64,000 nucleotides of DNA from Bacteroidota bacterium (GTDB taxonomy: Bacteria; Bacteroidota; Bacteroidia; Bacteroidales; Lentimicrobiaceae). Below are positions 1 through 8,582 of the stretch, piece after piece. Each line of letters starts with the position of its first letter. Position 1 is the stretch's first letter. Made by a program: the position numbers and the translations under genes. Under the pieces are notes generated by a model. The model saw only the letters and a program-made list of their open reading frames with translations. It made no database searches and was not told the origin of the DNA. The stretch spans positions 1 to 64,000 of the forward strand of contig JAEYSM010000051.1 of the NCBI GenBank assembly GCA_023434665.1, in the 5' to 3' direction.

Positions 1-1446
1 CCCAACGGTTGTATATCAGAAGACTTTGAATGAACATGTTGGTTTGCACCGGACCAAAGGTATCGTTGAGGCCGTCGCCGTTTGGGGAAAATGCATCAGG
101 GAAATCAATAACAGGAGGGCACACATCTACAAAAATATCGTCACTTACTTCTCCACACCTGAAATTACTGCTTAATGTATAAATGCCTCTGGTGCTTACT
201 GTTGTGTATTTAGTGGTATCGCCGTTGCTCCAATAGTAATTGGGCAGTTCGGTATTGGCTGTAAGTACAATAGGGTGGTCTTTCCTCTCATGGCAAAGCG
301 TAGTGTCGTTGCCAAGTTTAATTATGCCTGTTGGGATGGTATCTACTATAACTTTTACCGAATCAAACTGCGTGCCGCAGCGGTCGGTAATAGTCAGGTA
401 GTAGGTTCCACCAAGTGTTGCGCGTAAAATTTGTGTTGTATCGCCATTGCTCCATAGGTATTGTGCAAAACCTTGTGGGGCAGAAATAGCTGCTGTATCC
501 CCTCTGCAGATTGTTTTCTCTTTGGTAAGGCTGAGCAGAGGAGTATCGAATGTTATAACAATTTCATCGCTCAGGCTGCCACAATCACCAAGAAAGCAGG
601 TAAGGGTGTATTCTCCCTGATCGTAAACATCAATGTTTTGGGTGGTTTGTCCGGTACTCCACAGGTAGGAATCATATCCATCAGGTGCACTAAGTCTGTA
701 TGGCATTTCACCGCGACAAAGTATGGTATCAGTCCCCAGAGCAGGGGCTTTACCACCAACAAAGGAAACGCTTACATCATCAATGTAATAATCAATTCTG
801 GTAGCCCCATCACCAAAGTTAACCATTGTTGTATTTGCATCGCTGTTAAAATTACCAATGCTGATGTACTTTTCACCCCCTTTCGCTTTAAACAGGCCGC
901 TTATTTCTTCCCAATTTGCCGTGTCAGACAAGATACGAGATGATTTGATCTGGGGATCAATATTTTTAAGATAATGTGAAGTACCATTGTTCCAGGCTAA
1001 TAATGTGTCATGAACATAGGCATCCACATTTTGTATGGCACCATTTGAAACGTCGCATAGATTTACATAATAACGGATACAATAAACAGAGTCATTTAAT
1101 AAATCAGTTGAAAGTACGCCCGTGATATATCCCCTCCTGTCCGGGTCAAAATCCCATGACTTAGCATATATTGAGGAGTAAGCATTGCCTGTTCTTGCAT
1201 ATTGGAATCCATATGCATTATTTGGTATTCCTACTTCCAAATAATTATTTGCACAAGAATGAAAATAAGTAATATTTGCTTCGGGTAAACATAACCAATC
1301 TGCAACAAAACCATCAAAGTTATTTGTTGTTACAGGACATTTTTTCGGATTTCAAATGACGGGTTTAAAACCAGGTTTTGGGAAATTGCAGTGTTGGTAA
1401 AATTCAAAAAAAGCAGTAAGATTGTGAAAAACTGACGTAATTTCAT
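1..1446 (-). pseudogene. T9SS type B sorting-domain adhesin, C-terminally cut by the window edge, frameshifted near its start
   Basis: Read leftward from ATG at 1446, this gives a signal peptide (MKLRQFFTILLLF..., about 23 residues) and an NPSFE motif, then hits a stop. One extra A in the six-A run at 1340-1345 would restore the frame, which then stays open to base 1. The restored protein has an N-terminal jelly-roll-like domain with scattered Cys, then three Ig/PKD-like repeats each carrying a WSxGxTT or WSNGDTT motif and a Cys, then FSPNGDGLNDTFGP, the opening of the gliding-motility-associated CTD (type B T9SS sorting domain, CHU_C family). This is a secreted or surface protein, probably an adhesin. 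The break may be a true mutation, slippage-based phase variation or a sequencing error; everything downstream of it looks intact, so decay would be recent. The end of the sorting domain lies outside the window. Confidence 0.85.
1340..1345 (-). other. Six-A homopolymer at the adhesin frameshift
   Basis: On the minus strand six A residues follow the codons for SFEIR. With seven, the frame continues as KKCPVTTNN; with six, translation stops four codons on. It is the only lesion I found in about 1.4 kb of otherwise open frame. Confidence 0.75.
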
Positions 1447-1461
1447 AGCTGCAATTTATGT

Positions 1462-1500
1462 TTAAAAGACACATCTGATTCAATGTGAATCAGATGTGTC
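1462..1500 (-). terminator. Perfect 14-bp hairpin terminator downstream of the type A remnant
   Basis: GACACATCTGATTC (1468-1481) pairs perfectly with GAATCAGATGTGTC (1487-1500) around a 5-base loop. On the minus strand the hairpin is followed by TTTT. It begins 9 bases after the stop of the 1509-1964 remnant and ends that transcript just before the type B adhesin. Confidence 0.8.
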
Positions 1501-1508
1501 AGATAGTA

Positions 1509-1964
1509 TTAGAATTTAGAGATCAGTCCGGTTTTAATATATGTTCCTGATTTAACCCTGTAAGAATAGATGCCTCTTTTGAGTATTGAGATATCATAAG
1601 ATTTTTCAAAAATACCCTTTTCTATCTTGGTGCTAGGTAGAAGCATTAAAACCTGCCTGCCAGTCATATCCACAACATCTATCTGATAATTTTCTTCGAT
1701 TAGATTATTAAATTGGACAGTTCTCTGTTCTGATGCAGGATTAGGGTAAACCAATATTTCTTGTGCCAGGTTATTGCCTGTTTCATTATCAGCTGTAACC
1801 ATTTTATTGCCTATCGAGTTTACTTTCAGGTAACTCCAGTTAGTACTAGATCCACATTGGTTTCCAACGGTTACAGTTAGTTTAAAGGTTTTGTTATACA
1901 TGTGAAATTGAAGCAGAGAGAATTATTGTTATAAGAACGCAGAAAAGAGTAGCTTATTTTTCAT
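1509..1964 (-). pseudogene. Internally deleted remnant of a type A T9SS secreted protein
   Basis: The open frame 1901-1509 (130 codons) is the C-terminal end of a secreted protein. Its first residues (TFKLTVTVGNQCGSS) look like the last strands of a PKD domain, followed by a linker and a type A T9SS sorting domain (ILVYPNPASEQ..., VVDMTGRQV..., ending YIKTGLISKF). Just upstream, an ATG at 1964 starts a signal-peptide-like sequence that is frameshifted after about ten residues (MKNKLLFSAF, then LITIILSASIS in another frame). The mature body between signal and sorting domain is missing, so this looks like an original gene that lost its middle and shifted frame twice. The 130-residue frame alone lacks a signal peptide and is unlikely to be functional. 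Confidence 0.7.
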
Positions 1965-2084
1965 AGTTTTAGCAATTTTGCGCTCATTACCGGTTGGCTG
2001 GGGGGAGCGGTTGCTTATGAGGCTCCCAGGGCAAAGGTATCCAATTCCCGTAGCCGGTAATAAGCCAATTTAAATTAATTTTAA

Positions 2085-2130
2085 TGCAAAACCTTGTGGG
2101 GCAGAAATAGCTGCTGTATCGCCCCTGCGG
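2085..2130. repeat. Dispersed copy of an adhesin repeat-region fragment
   Basis: 2085-2120 is identical to 464-499, and similarity continues weakly for about ten more bases. The original encodes, on the minus strand, part of the second Ig/PKD-like repeat of the type B adhesin (around APQGFAQ). The copy lies outside any ORF, so it is probably the scar of a lost paralogue or of recombination between paralogues. Confidence 0.8.
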
Positions 2131-2234
2131 AATCATGGTGCTTTATGATCAGCATAAGAAAAAATAAAAACGACTTTTAATATCCTTATTTGTAGTTTTC
2201 TTTTGCCTTGGCTTTTTCGTATAGGGTAATTCAT

Positions 2235-2242
2235 TAGTTTTG
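2235..2242 (+). promoter_or_regulatory. Bacteroidota -7 box for pruA
   Basis: TAGTTTTG matches TAnnTTTG; it lies about 50 bases upstream of the pruA ATG. Confidence 0.5.
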
Positions 2243-2292
2243 CCACTCCGTTATGCACGCATATTCCAATCGAAACTAATCTGTATTTTATA

Positions 2293-3921
2293 ATGAATAA
2301 CGCAATTTACAACTTCACCCCTCCTCAGAATGAGCCTAACCTTGGGTATAAAATCAATAGTCCTGAAAGATTAAAACTTGAGGGACAACTGATTAAACTT
2401 CAAAATGAAGTAACTGAAATACCTGCCATAATAAATGGGAAAGCAGTTTTTTCAGGTCAATGTGGTGAAGTCAGAATGCCTTCAAACCATGGTCATGTCC
2501 TTGCTAAATATCATAAAGCCTCTGAAAATGAAGTTCAAAATGCCATAAGTGCTGCATTGGAAGCTCATAAAATATGGGCTAATCTTTCATGGACAGTCAG
2601 AGCTTCCATCCTGCTCAAGGCTGCTGAACTGATATCGGGTAAATACAGAGCTCTCCTGAATGCTTCAATTATGCTTGGCCAGAGCAAGAATATTTTTCAG
2701 GCAGAGATTGACACCTGTGAGACTATTGACTTCCTAAAGTTCAATGCTTCTTTTGCTTCTAAAATTTATGAAATTCAGCCCTCTTCTGCTTTTAACCAGC
2801 TTAATAAGATGGAATTCAGACCTCTTGAAGGTTTTGTTTTTACAGTGAGCCCGTTCAATTTCACTGCTATTGCTTCAAATCTGAATATGGCACCCGTTAT
2901 GATGGGTAATACTACCGTATGGAAACCAGCAACAACTTCTCTACTTTCTAATTATTTCCTGATGAAGATATTTATGGAGGCAGGTCTTCCTTCAGGGGTT
3001 ATTAATTTCGTGCCGGGAAATGGTGCAACCATCGGCTCTACAGTGCTTGCTTCGCCTTATCTGGCCGGAATCCACTTTACTGGTTCAAATACAACATTTA
3101 ATCACTTGTGGCTTGAAGTGGCCAAACATCTCCACAAATATCGTTCGTACCCAAGACTGATAGGCGAAACCGGTGGTAAAAATTTCATATTCGTCCATCC
3201 TTCAGCAGATCCTGTCGAAGTAGCAGTAAATGCATTCAGAGGGGCTTTCGAATTTCAGGGTCAAAAGTGTTCGGCGGTTTCAAGGATGTATGTTCCTGAA
3301 TCGCTTTGGCCGTCAGTAAAAAATAAACTGCTCGAAATTGGCAATGATGCCCTCACGGGTGATGTGACTAATCCGAAAAACTTCGTAAACGCGGTGATCG
3401 ATGAAAGTTCTTTCGACAACGTCAGCAAGTATCTTGAATATATAAGGGAGTCAGATGAAGCTGAGATCATTCTTGGGGGATCGGGGGATAAGAGTATCGG
3501 CTATTTTATCCAACCTACGATTGCAGTAACCACAAATCCACAGTTCAAGACTATGGTTGAGGAAATCTTTGGGCCTGTTCTGACAATTTATGTTTATGAG
3601 GATTCAAAAATTAAGGAAACTTTGGATCTGTGCGACAGCACTTCTCCTTATGGCCTGACGGGGGCTGTATTTGCACACGACCGCGTTGCTGCTTCTCAGA
3701 TCTGCGAGCGACTTCAATATGCTGCAGGGAATTTCTACATAAACGATAAACCCACCGGTGCAATTGTAGGTCTCCAGCCTTTCGGCGGATCAAGAGCATC
3801 GGGAACGAATGATAAAGCTGGTGGAGAATTCAACCTTATACGCTGGATTAGTCCCAGAACTATTAAAGAAACTTTTGAACCGGCATGTGAATACAAATAC
3901 GAATATATGACAGAAGAGTAA
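2293..3921 (+). CDS. pruA: L-glutamate gamma-semialdehyde (1-pyrroline-5-carboxylate) dehydrogenase
   Basis: A cytosolic NAD-dependent aldehyde dehydrogenase that oxidises glutamate semialdehyde to glutamate, the second step of proline catabolism. At 542 residues it has the length of the group 1 P5C dehydrogenase family. The catalytic Glu lies in GETGGKN (Glu292) and the nucleophile in FQGQKCSAVSR (Cys326). The N-terminal Rossmann half contains VFTVSPFNFTA, and the C-terminal end has the family's PFGGSRASGTNDKAGG. Transcribed alone; no proline dehydrogenase (putA-type) is adjacent, so the substrate may come from ornithine or from a proline dehydrogenase elsewhere. Confidence 0.95.
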   Translation: MNNAIYNFTPPQNEPNLGYKINSPERLKLEGQLIKLQNEVTEIPAIINGKAVFSGQCGEVRMPSNHGHVLAKYHKASENEVQNAISAALEAHKIWANLSWTVRASILLKAAELISGKYRALLNASIMLGQSKNIFQAEIDTCETIDFLKFNASFASKIYEIQPSSAFNQLNKMEFRPLEGFVFTVSPFNFTAIASNLNMAPVMMGNTTVWKPATTSLLSNYFLMKIFMEAGLPSGVINFVPGNGATIGSTVLASPYLAGIHFTGSNTTFNHLWLEVAKHLHKYRSYPRLIGETGGKNFIFVHPSADPVEVAVNAFRGAFEFQGQKCSAVSRMYVPESLWPSVKNKLLEIGNDALTGDVTNPKNFVNAVIDESSFDNVSKYLEYIRESDEAEIILGGSGDKSIGYFIQPTIAVTTNPQFKTMVEEIFGPVLTIYVYEDSKIKETLDLCDSTSPYGLTGAVFAHDRVAASQICERLQYAAGNFYINDKPTGAIVGLQPFGGSRASGTNDKAGGEFNLIRWISPRTIKETFEPACEYKYEYMTEE

Positions 3922-3981
3922 ACTTCAACTACCCCTTTTGTATTGATCAGATGAAAGCCATTCTTCAAGAAATGGACCGGC

Positions 3982-4365
3982 CTATTCCTTCATGGTCTTT
4001 ATGGTTGGCAATATAAATATTAAGACATAGGTACCAATCAATCCTGCAAGTATTACGATGCCTCTGACATAGTCTTTTTCGATTCCCCAGATGATGGAAA
4101 TGGTGATCATTATCCATTGAAAGATGATGGCTTTGATTTTGGCACTTCTGGTTAAGCCTTTGTTTTTGTTCCAGTTGGTGATGTAAGGACCAAGATATTT
4201 GTTCCTTATTAACCAGTTGTAAAACCGTGTAGAGCCTCTGAGCCAGAGTCCGGCTGTAAGCAGCAGAAAGGGTGTGGTGGGAAGTCCTGGTACAACTATT
4301 CCGATAAGACCTAAGGCCAGTGAGATTGTTCCAAGAATAAGATATAACATTTTGAGTAAATTCAT
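3982..4365 (-). CDS. YbaN/DUF454 family inner-membrane protein
   Basis: A small membrane protein of 127 residues counted from ATG 4365; a TTG one codon upstream is in frame but less likely. The sequence starts with a hydrophobic segment containing the DUF454 signature GLIGIVVPGLPTTPFLLL, followed by a soluble stretch with W, R and N residues (STRFYNWLIRNKYLGPYI) and two more hydrophobic helices near the C terminus. The family (E. coli YbaN) has no established function. It lies convergent to pruA with only about 60 bases between stops. Confidence 0.85.
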   Translation of the reverse strand: MNLLKMLYLILGTISLALGLIGIVVPGLPTTPFLLLTAGLWLRGSTRFYNWLIRNKYLGPYITNWNKNKGLTRSAKIKAIIFQWIMITISIIWGIEKDYVRGIVILAGLIGTYVLIFILPTIKTMKE

Positions 4366-4383
4366 CAATCAAAAGGTATAAAA

Positions 4384-4492
4384 CACTATGCTGACGGCTG
4401 ACGGCAGATGGCTGACAGCTGATTGCCGACTGCTGACTGCCGATTACTGACAGCTGATTGCAGATGGCTGACTGCTGATTGCTGACTCCTTA
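4384..4492. repeat. Degenerate short tandem repeat (GCTGAC/GCTGATT units)
   Basis: About 110 bases are built from variants of a 7-base word, GCTGACT, GCTGACG, GCTGATT, alternating with GCAGATG, GCCGACT and similar. It fills the whole gap between the DUF454 gene and the end of the outer-membrane protein gene. Units are imperfect and have no unique spacers. Confidence 0.8.
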
Positions 4493-4496
4493 ACAA

Positions 4497-5717
4497 TCAA
4501 AAACTATAAACTACTGCAATATCCGTTCGAAGGACTCCTGTATTACTGTTCTTTACCAGCGTTAACGGGGAGCCTTCTTCGTTCCATTGTGCAACTGTGT
4601 ATTCAAATTCAACAACAAAACTAAAATTATTCTGTATAAAAGTAAGCATTGGAGCGATTCTGTACACATGATTGATTTCGGGATCTCGGGCATACACGTC
4701 TCCCACAAAACGCGGTTCACCGGAAGTTTTGCCGGTGTATCCGGCAAAAACGGAAGGTTGCCATTTTCCCTTTGTGTAACTGAGATTGCACCAGACTGAA
4801 TGATACGGGAGAATTGAATATTCTCTGCGGTCAGTTAGTGAATCTATTCCTGTTACTCCAAATCCTCCCATCATCAGGTGGTCGTTAAGTGCATTGTTCA
4901 GTACATACTGGGTCTTAAGGGTAAATCCCGAAAATTCAGTCTTTAAGAAGCCAAACCACGAAAGGCAGTCAACCGATTCGTTGCTTTTATATCCCTTTTC
5001 AGTCGTCAATCTTGGCTTAAGACGCTTGTAATCATTGCCCACACCTACCAGTGTTTTGCCGGGTTTATATTGTATTTGTCCGTTAAAATTAGGAATGGCA
5101 CTATTGCGAAGGTATTCGGTACTATTGCCTGCCGGTCCTCTGTTGATATAATCTCTTTGAGATGCAGCAACGGCAACTGCATTGAAATTACCAAACTTCT
5201 GATCAAACCTTATTTGTGGCTGGCGACTGAATGAATGAAATGGAGCCCCGGTATTTAATGCCAGAACAGAGGGTATCATTTCAGGCACGTCGAGTGGATG
5301 CCAGTATTGTCCGACCAACAGACGCGATGTTTTCCATTCAAGTGCCATATAGGCATGCCTGAGCCGGAGACTGTTATTTTCCGCGTTGGAGGCTCCCGTG
5401 AAATCTCCTTCGACAAAAGCCATTGATCTTGCACCCAGCAAATCCACTCCTTTTACTTTAACAGATAAACGGGTGGTCATGGCGTACTGGTTGAATGAGG
5501 GCTGCGCGTTAACGTCGTTCCCATCGGGGTCAAAGACAGGTCTTTTGGGATAAAAAAGAAGATAGCCTTCTCTCGCTTCCACTATCTGTCGGGTATCGAA
5601 TAGGGCCTCGCCCCTGACATATCCTGAAAAAGTATAGGCAAATTTTGAAGGTTCATTCTGACTAAATGAAAAAATGGGCAACAGCAGTAGTGCCACCATG
5701 TATAGTTTCTTATTCAT
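4497..5717 (-). CDS. Outer-membrane porin-like beta-barrel protein
   Basis: A 406-residue exported protein with a cleavable signal peptide (MNKKLYMVALLLLPIFSFSQ) and a sequence rich in alternating aromatic strands, ending in an aromatic residue (IAVVYSF), as outer-membrane barrels do. Stretches such as TFSGYVRGEALFDTRQ near the N terminus and LRLRHAYMALEWKTSRLLVGQ resemble the DcaP-like porin style, where an early GYVR strand and a WxxxRLLVGQ strand recur. Substrate unknown. It has its own promoter box at 5738-5745 and no partner gene, so a general diffusion porin is more likely than a TonB-linked uptake system. Family assignment is by sequence style only. Confidence 0.7.
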   Translation of the reverse strand: MNKKLYMVALLLLPIFSFSQNEPSKFAYTFSGYVRGEALFDTRQIVEAREGYLLFYPKRPVFDPDGNDVNAQPSFNQYAMTTRLSVKVKGVDLLGARSMAFVEGDFTGASNAENNSLRLRHAYMALEWKTSRLLVGQYWHPLDVPEMIPSVLALNTGAPFHSFSRQPQIRFDQKFGNFNAVAVAASQRDYINRGPAGNSTEYLRNSAIPNFNGQIQYKPGKTLVGVGNDYKRLKPRLTTEKGYKSNESVDCLSWFGFLKTEFSGFTLKTQYVLNNALNDHLMMGGFGVTGIDSLTDRREYSILPYHSVWCNLSYTKGKWQPSVFAGYTGKTSGEPRFVGDVYARDPEINHVYRIAPMLTFIQNNFSFVVEFEYTVAQWNEEGSPLTLVKNSNTGVLRTDIAVVYSF

Positions 5718-5737
5718 GCAATGTGTGTTAAAGGCGG

Positions 5738-5745
5738 CAAAAATA
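5738..5745 (-). promoter_or_regulatory. -7 box for the porin-like gene
   Basis: On the minus strand TATTTTTG, about 20 bases before the ATG at 5717. Confidence 0.5.
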
Positions 5746-5766
5746 AGACATCGGAGTTAAACTTTG

Positions 5767-6552
5767 TTAAACAAAGTCTCTTTGTCGTTTTGCTTCAAAT
5801 AAAAGCACCGCTGTTGATACCGAAACATTTAGAGAATCAATGCTTCCAAGCATGGGAATTATTATACGGTGGTCGCAGAAATTGATCCATGTGCCGGTCA
5901 GTCCGTCAGCTTCTGTTCCCATGACAAAAGCAGTTGCCTTGCGATAGTCATGACCGTCATACCTCGAAGATGCTGTTAATTCAGCTGCATAGGAGGTGAT
6001 ATGGTTTTTAGTTAGCCAGGCTTGCGCTTCGGCTGTGGTACAAGCTGCTACTTGTCGTGAAAAAACACACCCCACCGATGATCTTATAACGTTGGGGTTG
6101 TGGATGTCGGTAAGCGGATCACAAACGATGACTGCATCAGCATCCACTGCATCGGCTGTGCGGAGTATTGCGCCCAGATTGCCCGGTTTTTCAACTGATT
6201 CAAGTATAATCACCAGCGGGTTCCTGCTCAGTTTGATTTCATCTAACGTAAGTAATCCGGGCTGAAATAAGGCTATGAATCCATCTGAACCTTCACGATA
6301 AGCGATCTTCTCAAAGACCGTCCGGCTGATGTATGTTATACGGGTTTCGGGTGGAATTATGGAAAGATCAATTTCAGCCACTTCCTGACAATAAAAAACT
6401 TCCACCGGACTATAACCTGCATTGAGAGCTATATTGAATTCCCTGAATCCCTCCACCACAATGAGGTTCTGTTTTCTGCGCTCACGGGACTTTTCCTGAA
6501 GCAACAAAAGGTTTTTGATCCTTGGATTCTGGTAGCTGGTTATCTGTTCCAT
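5767..6552 (-). CDS. TrmH/SpoU-family RNA 2'-O-methyltransferase
   Basis: A 261-residue SPOUT methyltransferase that transfers methyl from S-adenosylmethionine to a ribose 2'-OH in rRNA or tRNA. The N-terminal substrate-binding domain (ITSYQNPRIKNLLLLQ, then VVEGFREFNIAL) precedes the knotted catalytic domain with the three SpoU motifs: motif 1 VEKPGNLGAILRTADA, motif 2 VMGTEADGL, motif 3 IPMLGSIDSLNVSVSTAVLLFE. The RlmB-like architecture suggests 23S rRNA, but the target cannot be read from sequence. Divergent from the U32/methyltransferase pair, with a TATCTTTG box at 6569-6576. Confidence 0.9.
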   Translation of the reverse strand: MEQITSYQNPRIKNLLLLQEKSRERRKQNLIVVEGFREFNIALNAGYSPVEVFYCQEVAEIDLSIIPPETRITYISRTVFEKIAYREGSDGFIALFQPGLLTLDEIKLSRNPLVIILESVEKPGNLGAILRTADAVDADAVIVCDPLTDIHNPNVIRSSVGCVFSRQVAACTTAEAQAWLTKNHITSYAAELTASSRYDGHDYRKATAFVMGTEADGLTGTWINFCDHRIIIPMLGSIDSLNVSVSTAVLLFEAKRQRDFV

Positions 6553-6568
6553 TTAAACGTTATTATTG

Positions 6569-6576
6569 CAAAGATA
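6569..6576 (-). promoter_or_regulatory. -7 box for the SpoU methyltransferase
   Basis: On the minus strand TATCTTTGCA, 16 bases before the ATG at 6552. Confidence 0.55.
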
Positions 6577-6626
6577 AGTAATGCAGAATGATTTAATACG
6601 GTTTAAGGCTGAAACCTGATTTGAAC

Positions 6627-6634
6627 TAATTTTG
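6627..6634 (+). promoter_or_regulatory. -7 box for the U32 gene, implying a leaderless mRNA
   Basis: TAATTTTG ends only six bases before ATG 6641, so transcription should begin at or next to the start codon. Confidence 0.55.
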
Positions 6635-6640
6635 CAGACT

Positions 6641-8581
6641 ATGACAATTGAGCTTCTCTCTCCTGCCAAAAATCTTAAAGTTGGTAAAGCTGCCATTTCA
6701 GCAGGTGCTGATGCAGTGTATATTGGTGGCCCGAATTTCGGCGCCAGGGCATCTGCAGGGAACTCTGTGGAGGATATTGGCGAACTGGTAACCTATGCCC
6801 ATCAATACGGTGCCAGGGTGTATGTTACACTCAATACGCTTCTGTATGACCATGAGCTGGAGGCCGCTGAGCGTCTTTGTCACGAACTCTGTTTGGCAGG
6901 TATTGATGCACTGATCATTCAGGATGCAGCACTTTTAAAGATGAATCTTCCGCTCGTGCCCCTTCATGCAAGTACTCAAATGCATAATACCACTCCCGAA
7001 AGAGTGAGGTTTCTGGAAGGAGCCGGAATAAAACGGGTGGTGCTGGCCCGCGAATTAAGCATTGATCAGATCATGGATGTTAGAGCCCGCACTAACGTGG
7101 AGCTTGAAGCTTTTATTCACGGATCGCTTTGCGTAAGTTATAGTGGCAGATGCTATATGAGCGAAACCATAGGAAACAGGAGTGCTAACCGTGGTGAGTG
7201 CGCTCAGCCTTGTCGTAATAAATACTCCCTGACAGACGAGAACGGGCAGGTGTTGATTAAGGATAAACACTTGCTTTCGCTGCGCGACCTGAACAGAAGT
7301 GCCTTTATCAATGAAATGATAGATGCCGGTGTGTCGTCGTTTAAAATTGAAGGGCGGTTAAAAGATGTGGACTATGTCAAAAATATCACAGCATACTACC
7401 ATGTTCTGCTAAACGAGGCCATTACAACCCGACCGGGTTACAGGCGCAGTTCAACAGGCACGGTTAATCTCAAGTTCACACCGGATCCCGACAGATCTTT
7501 TAACAGGGGATTTACCGATTACTTTGCCGAAAGTCGCAATGAGAAACTAACAAACCCTGATTCACCAAAATCAATTGGCCGGGAGATTGGTGAAGTCCTT
7601 GAAATTAAAGGCAAATCAACCAGACTGAAGTTGCCTAAAGGAATAGAACTTGCCAATGGAGACGGGGTATGCTGGATTAATAAAGAGGGAGTTATGCAGG
7701 GTTCGGGAGTTAACAAGGCTTCGGTGGAAGTTGAATCATTTGATAAAGATCACAGCTGCTGGTTGGTTGAACTGGCAGATGGTTCAGGCCTGAAATCGGG
7801 AGTTAAAATCAGACGGAATTTCGATAAAACATTTGAAGGATTGCTTGAGAATGAAGCCTCGGCAATCCGTTCAATTTACATAGATGTCTCTTTGAAAGAA
7901 AACCCGGAGGGATTTATTTTAACAGGTAAAGATGAAGATGGAATTAAATCTGAAGTAAGTCTGGTTTGTGAGAAAACACCCGCTACAAATCCGGATGCCG
8001 GATACCAAAAACTGAGAGAACAACTCACCAAGGCAGGTGGTACGATTTTCAGTGTTCGGAATATAGATGTACAATTGGAGAAGGAACTTTTTTTCAGGCA
8101 TTCATTCATAAATCAATTGAGAAGGGAACTCCTGGATGTGGCCGCACAAAACAGGTTGGTTGCTTATAACGAAAAGCAGAAAGCTGCAAGAGTTAATTCA
8201 GTAATTCAGGATAAATCGTCGGTTTGTAATGATCATCGGGCTGAATATCCCTATGCGCACGATGAATTAACCGCTAAGGAAAACATTACCAATAAACTGG
8301 CCGGGGAGTTTTATTCGGACCATGGTGTTGATGTTACATCAATTCAGATGCAAAATTTAAGGGATTCAAAAAAATCTGACATCAGCTTTCCTTTATCTGA
8401 CAGTACTCTGCCATTGATGACCACTAAGTTTTGTCTGAAGTATGAATTAGGAAAATGCCCCATGCATCAATCCTTTGATAACAATCTTCCCAAAACGCTA
8501 TATCTTAGCAACCGTGACGGACGTTTTCAATTGACTTTCGATTGCAAGTCGTGTGTAATGAGGATTTACAAAGCGAAATAA
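6641..8581 (+). CDS. Peptidase U32 family protein (RlhA/TrhP-type RNA hydroxylation enzyme)
   Basis: A 646-residue U32 protein; members such as E. coli RlhA and TrhP hydroxylate rRNA or tRNA bases and need iron-sulfur cluster biogenesis and prephenate. The N-terminal half is the TIM-barrel-like U32 core (IELLSPAKNLKVGKAAISAGADAVY has the family opening; HASTQMH and LARELS follow). The Cys set CVSYSGRCYMS and NRGECAQPC fits the family's conserved Cys region. The long C-terminal part (DUF3656-like) ends with a second group, KFCLKYELGKC and FDCKSC. I start at ATG 6641 because a TTG at 6632 would lie inside the promoter box. One base separates it from the following methyltransferase, so they are one operon. 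Confidence 0.88.
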   Translation: MTIELLSPAKNLKVGKAAISAGADAVYIGGPNFGARASAGNSVEDIGELVTYAHQYGARVYVTLNTLLYDHELEAAERLCHELCLAGIDALIIQDAALLKMNLPLVPLHASTQMHNTTPERVRFLEGAGIKRVVLARELSIDQIMDVRARTNVELEAFIHGSLCVSYSGRCYMSETIGNRSANRGECAQPCRNKYSLTDENGQVLIKDKHLLSLRDLNRSAFINEMIDAGVSSFKIEGRLKDVDYVKNITAYYHVLLNEAITTRPGYRRSSTGTVNLKFTPDPDRSFNRGFTDYFAESRNEKLTNPDSPKSIGREIGEVLEIKGKSTRLKLPKGIELANGDGVCWINKEGVMQGSGVNKASVEVESFDKDHSCWLVELADGSGLKSGVKIRRNFDKTFEGLLENEASAIRSIYIDVSLKENPEGFILTGKDEDGIKSEVSLVCEKTPATNPDAGYQKLREQLTKAGGTIFSVRNIDVQLEKELFFRHSFINQLRRELLDVAAQNRLVAYNEKQKAARVNSVIQDKSSVCNDHRAEYPYAHDELTAKENITNKLAGEFYSDHGVDVTSIQMQNLRDSKKSDISFPLSDSTLPLMTTKFCLKYELGKCPMHQSFDNNLPKTLYLSNRDGRFQLTFDCKSCVMRIYKAK

Positions 8582-8582
8582 G

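Larger units (their letters stand above)
1965..2292. other. Intergenic stretch holding a stray adhesin fragment and the pruA promoter
   Basis: This 328-base gap has no credible ORF. It contains a 36-bp exact copy (2085-2120) of part of the adhesin repeat region and the TAnnTTTG box of pruA at 2235-2242. The rest shows nothing I can name. Confidence 0.6.

Noticed and set aside
461..943. Long open frame on the plus strand inside the T9SS adhesin region.
   Set aside because: It is antisense to the restored adhesin frame, has no family features, and the minus-strand reading gives a clear domain series.
2085..2130. Insertion-sequence end or attachment site.
   Set aside because: No transposase, inverted repeat or target duplication; the fragment is a piece of adhesin coding sequence.
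3735..3968. Other-frame ORFs across pruA and the DUF454 gene (also 3611-3799 and 3965-4372).
   Set aside because: All are shadows of well-supported genes, with no domains of their own.
4384..4492. Possible CRISPR array.
   Set aside because: The unit is 7 bases and degenerate, with no unique spacers and no cas genes.
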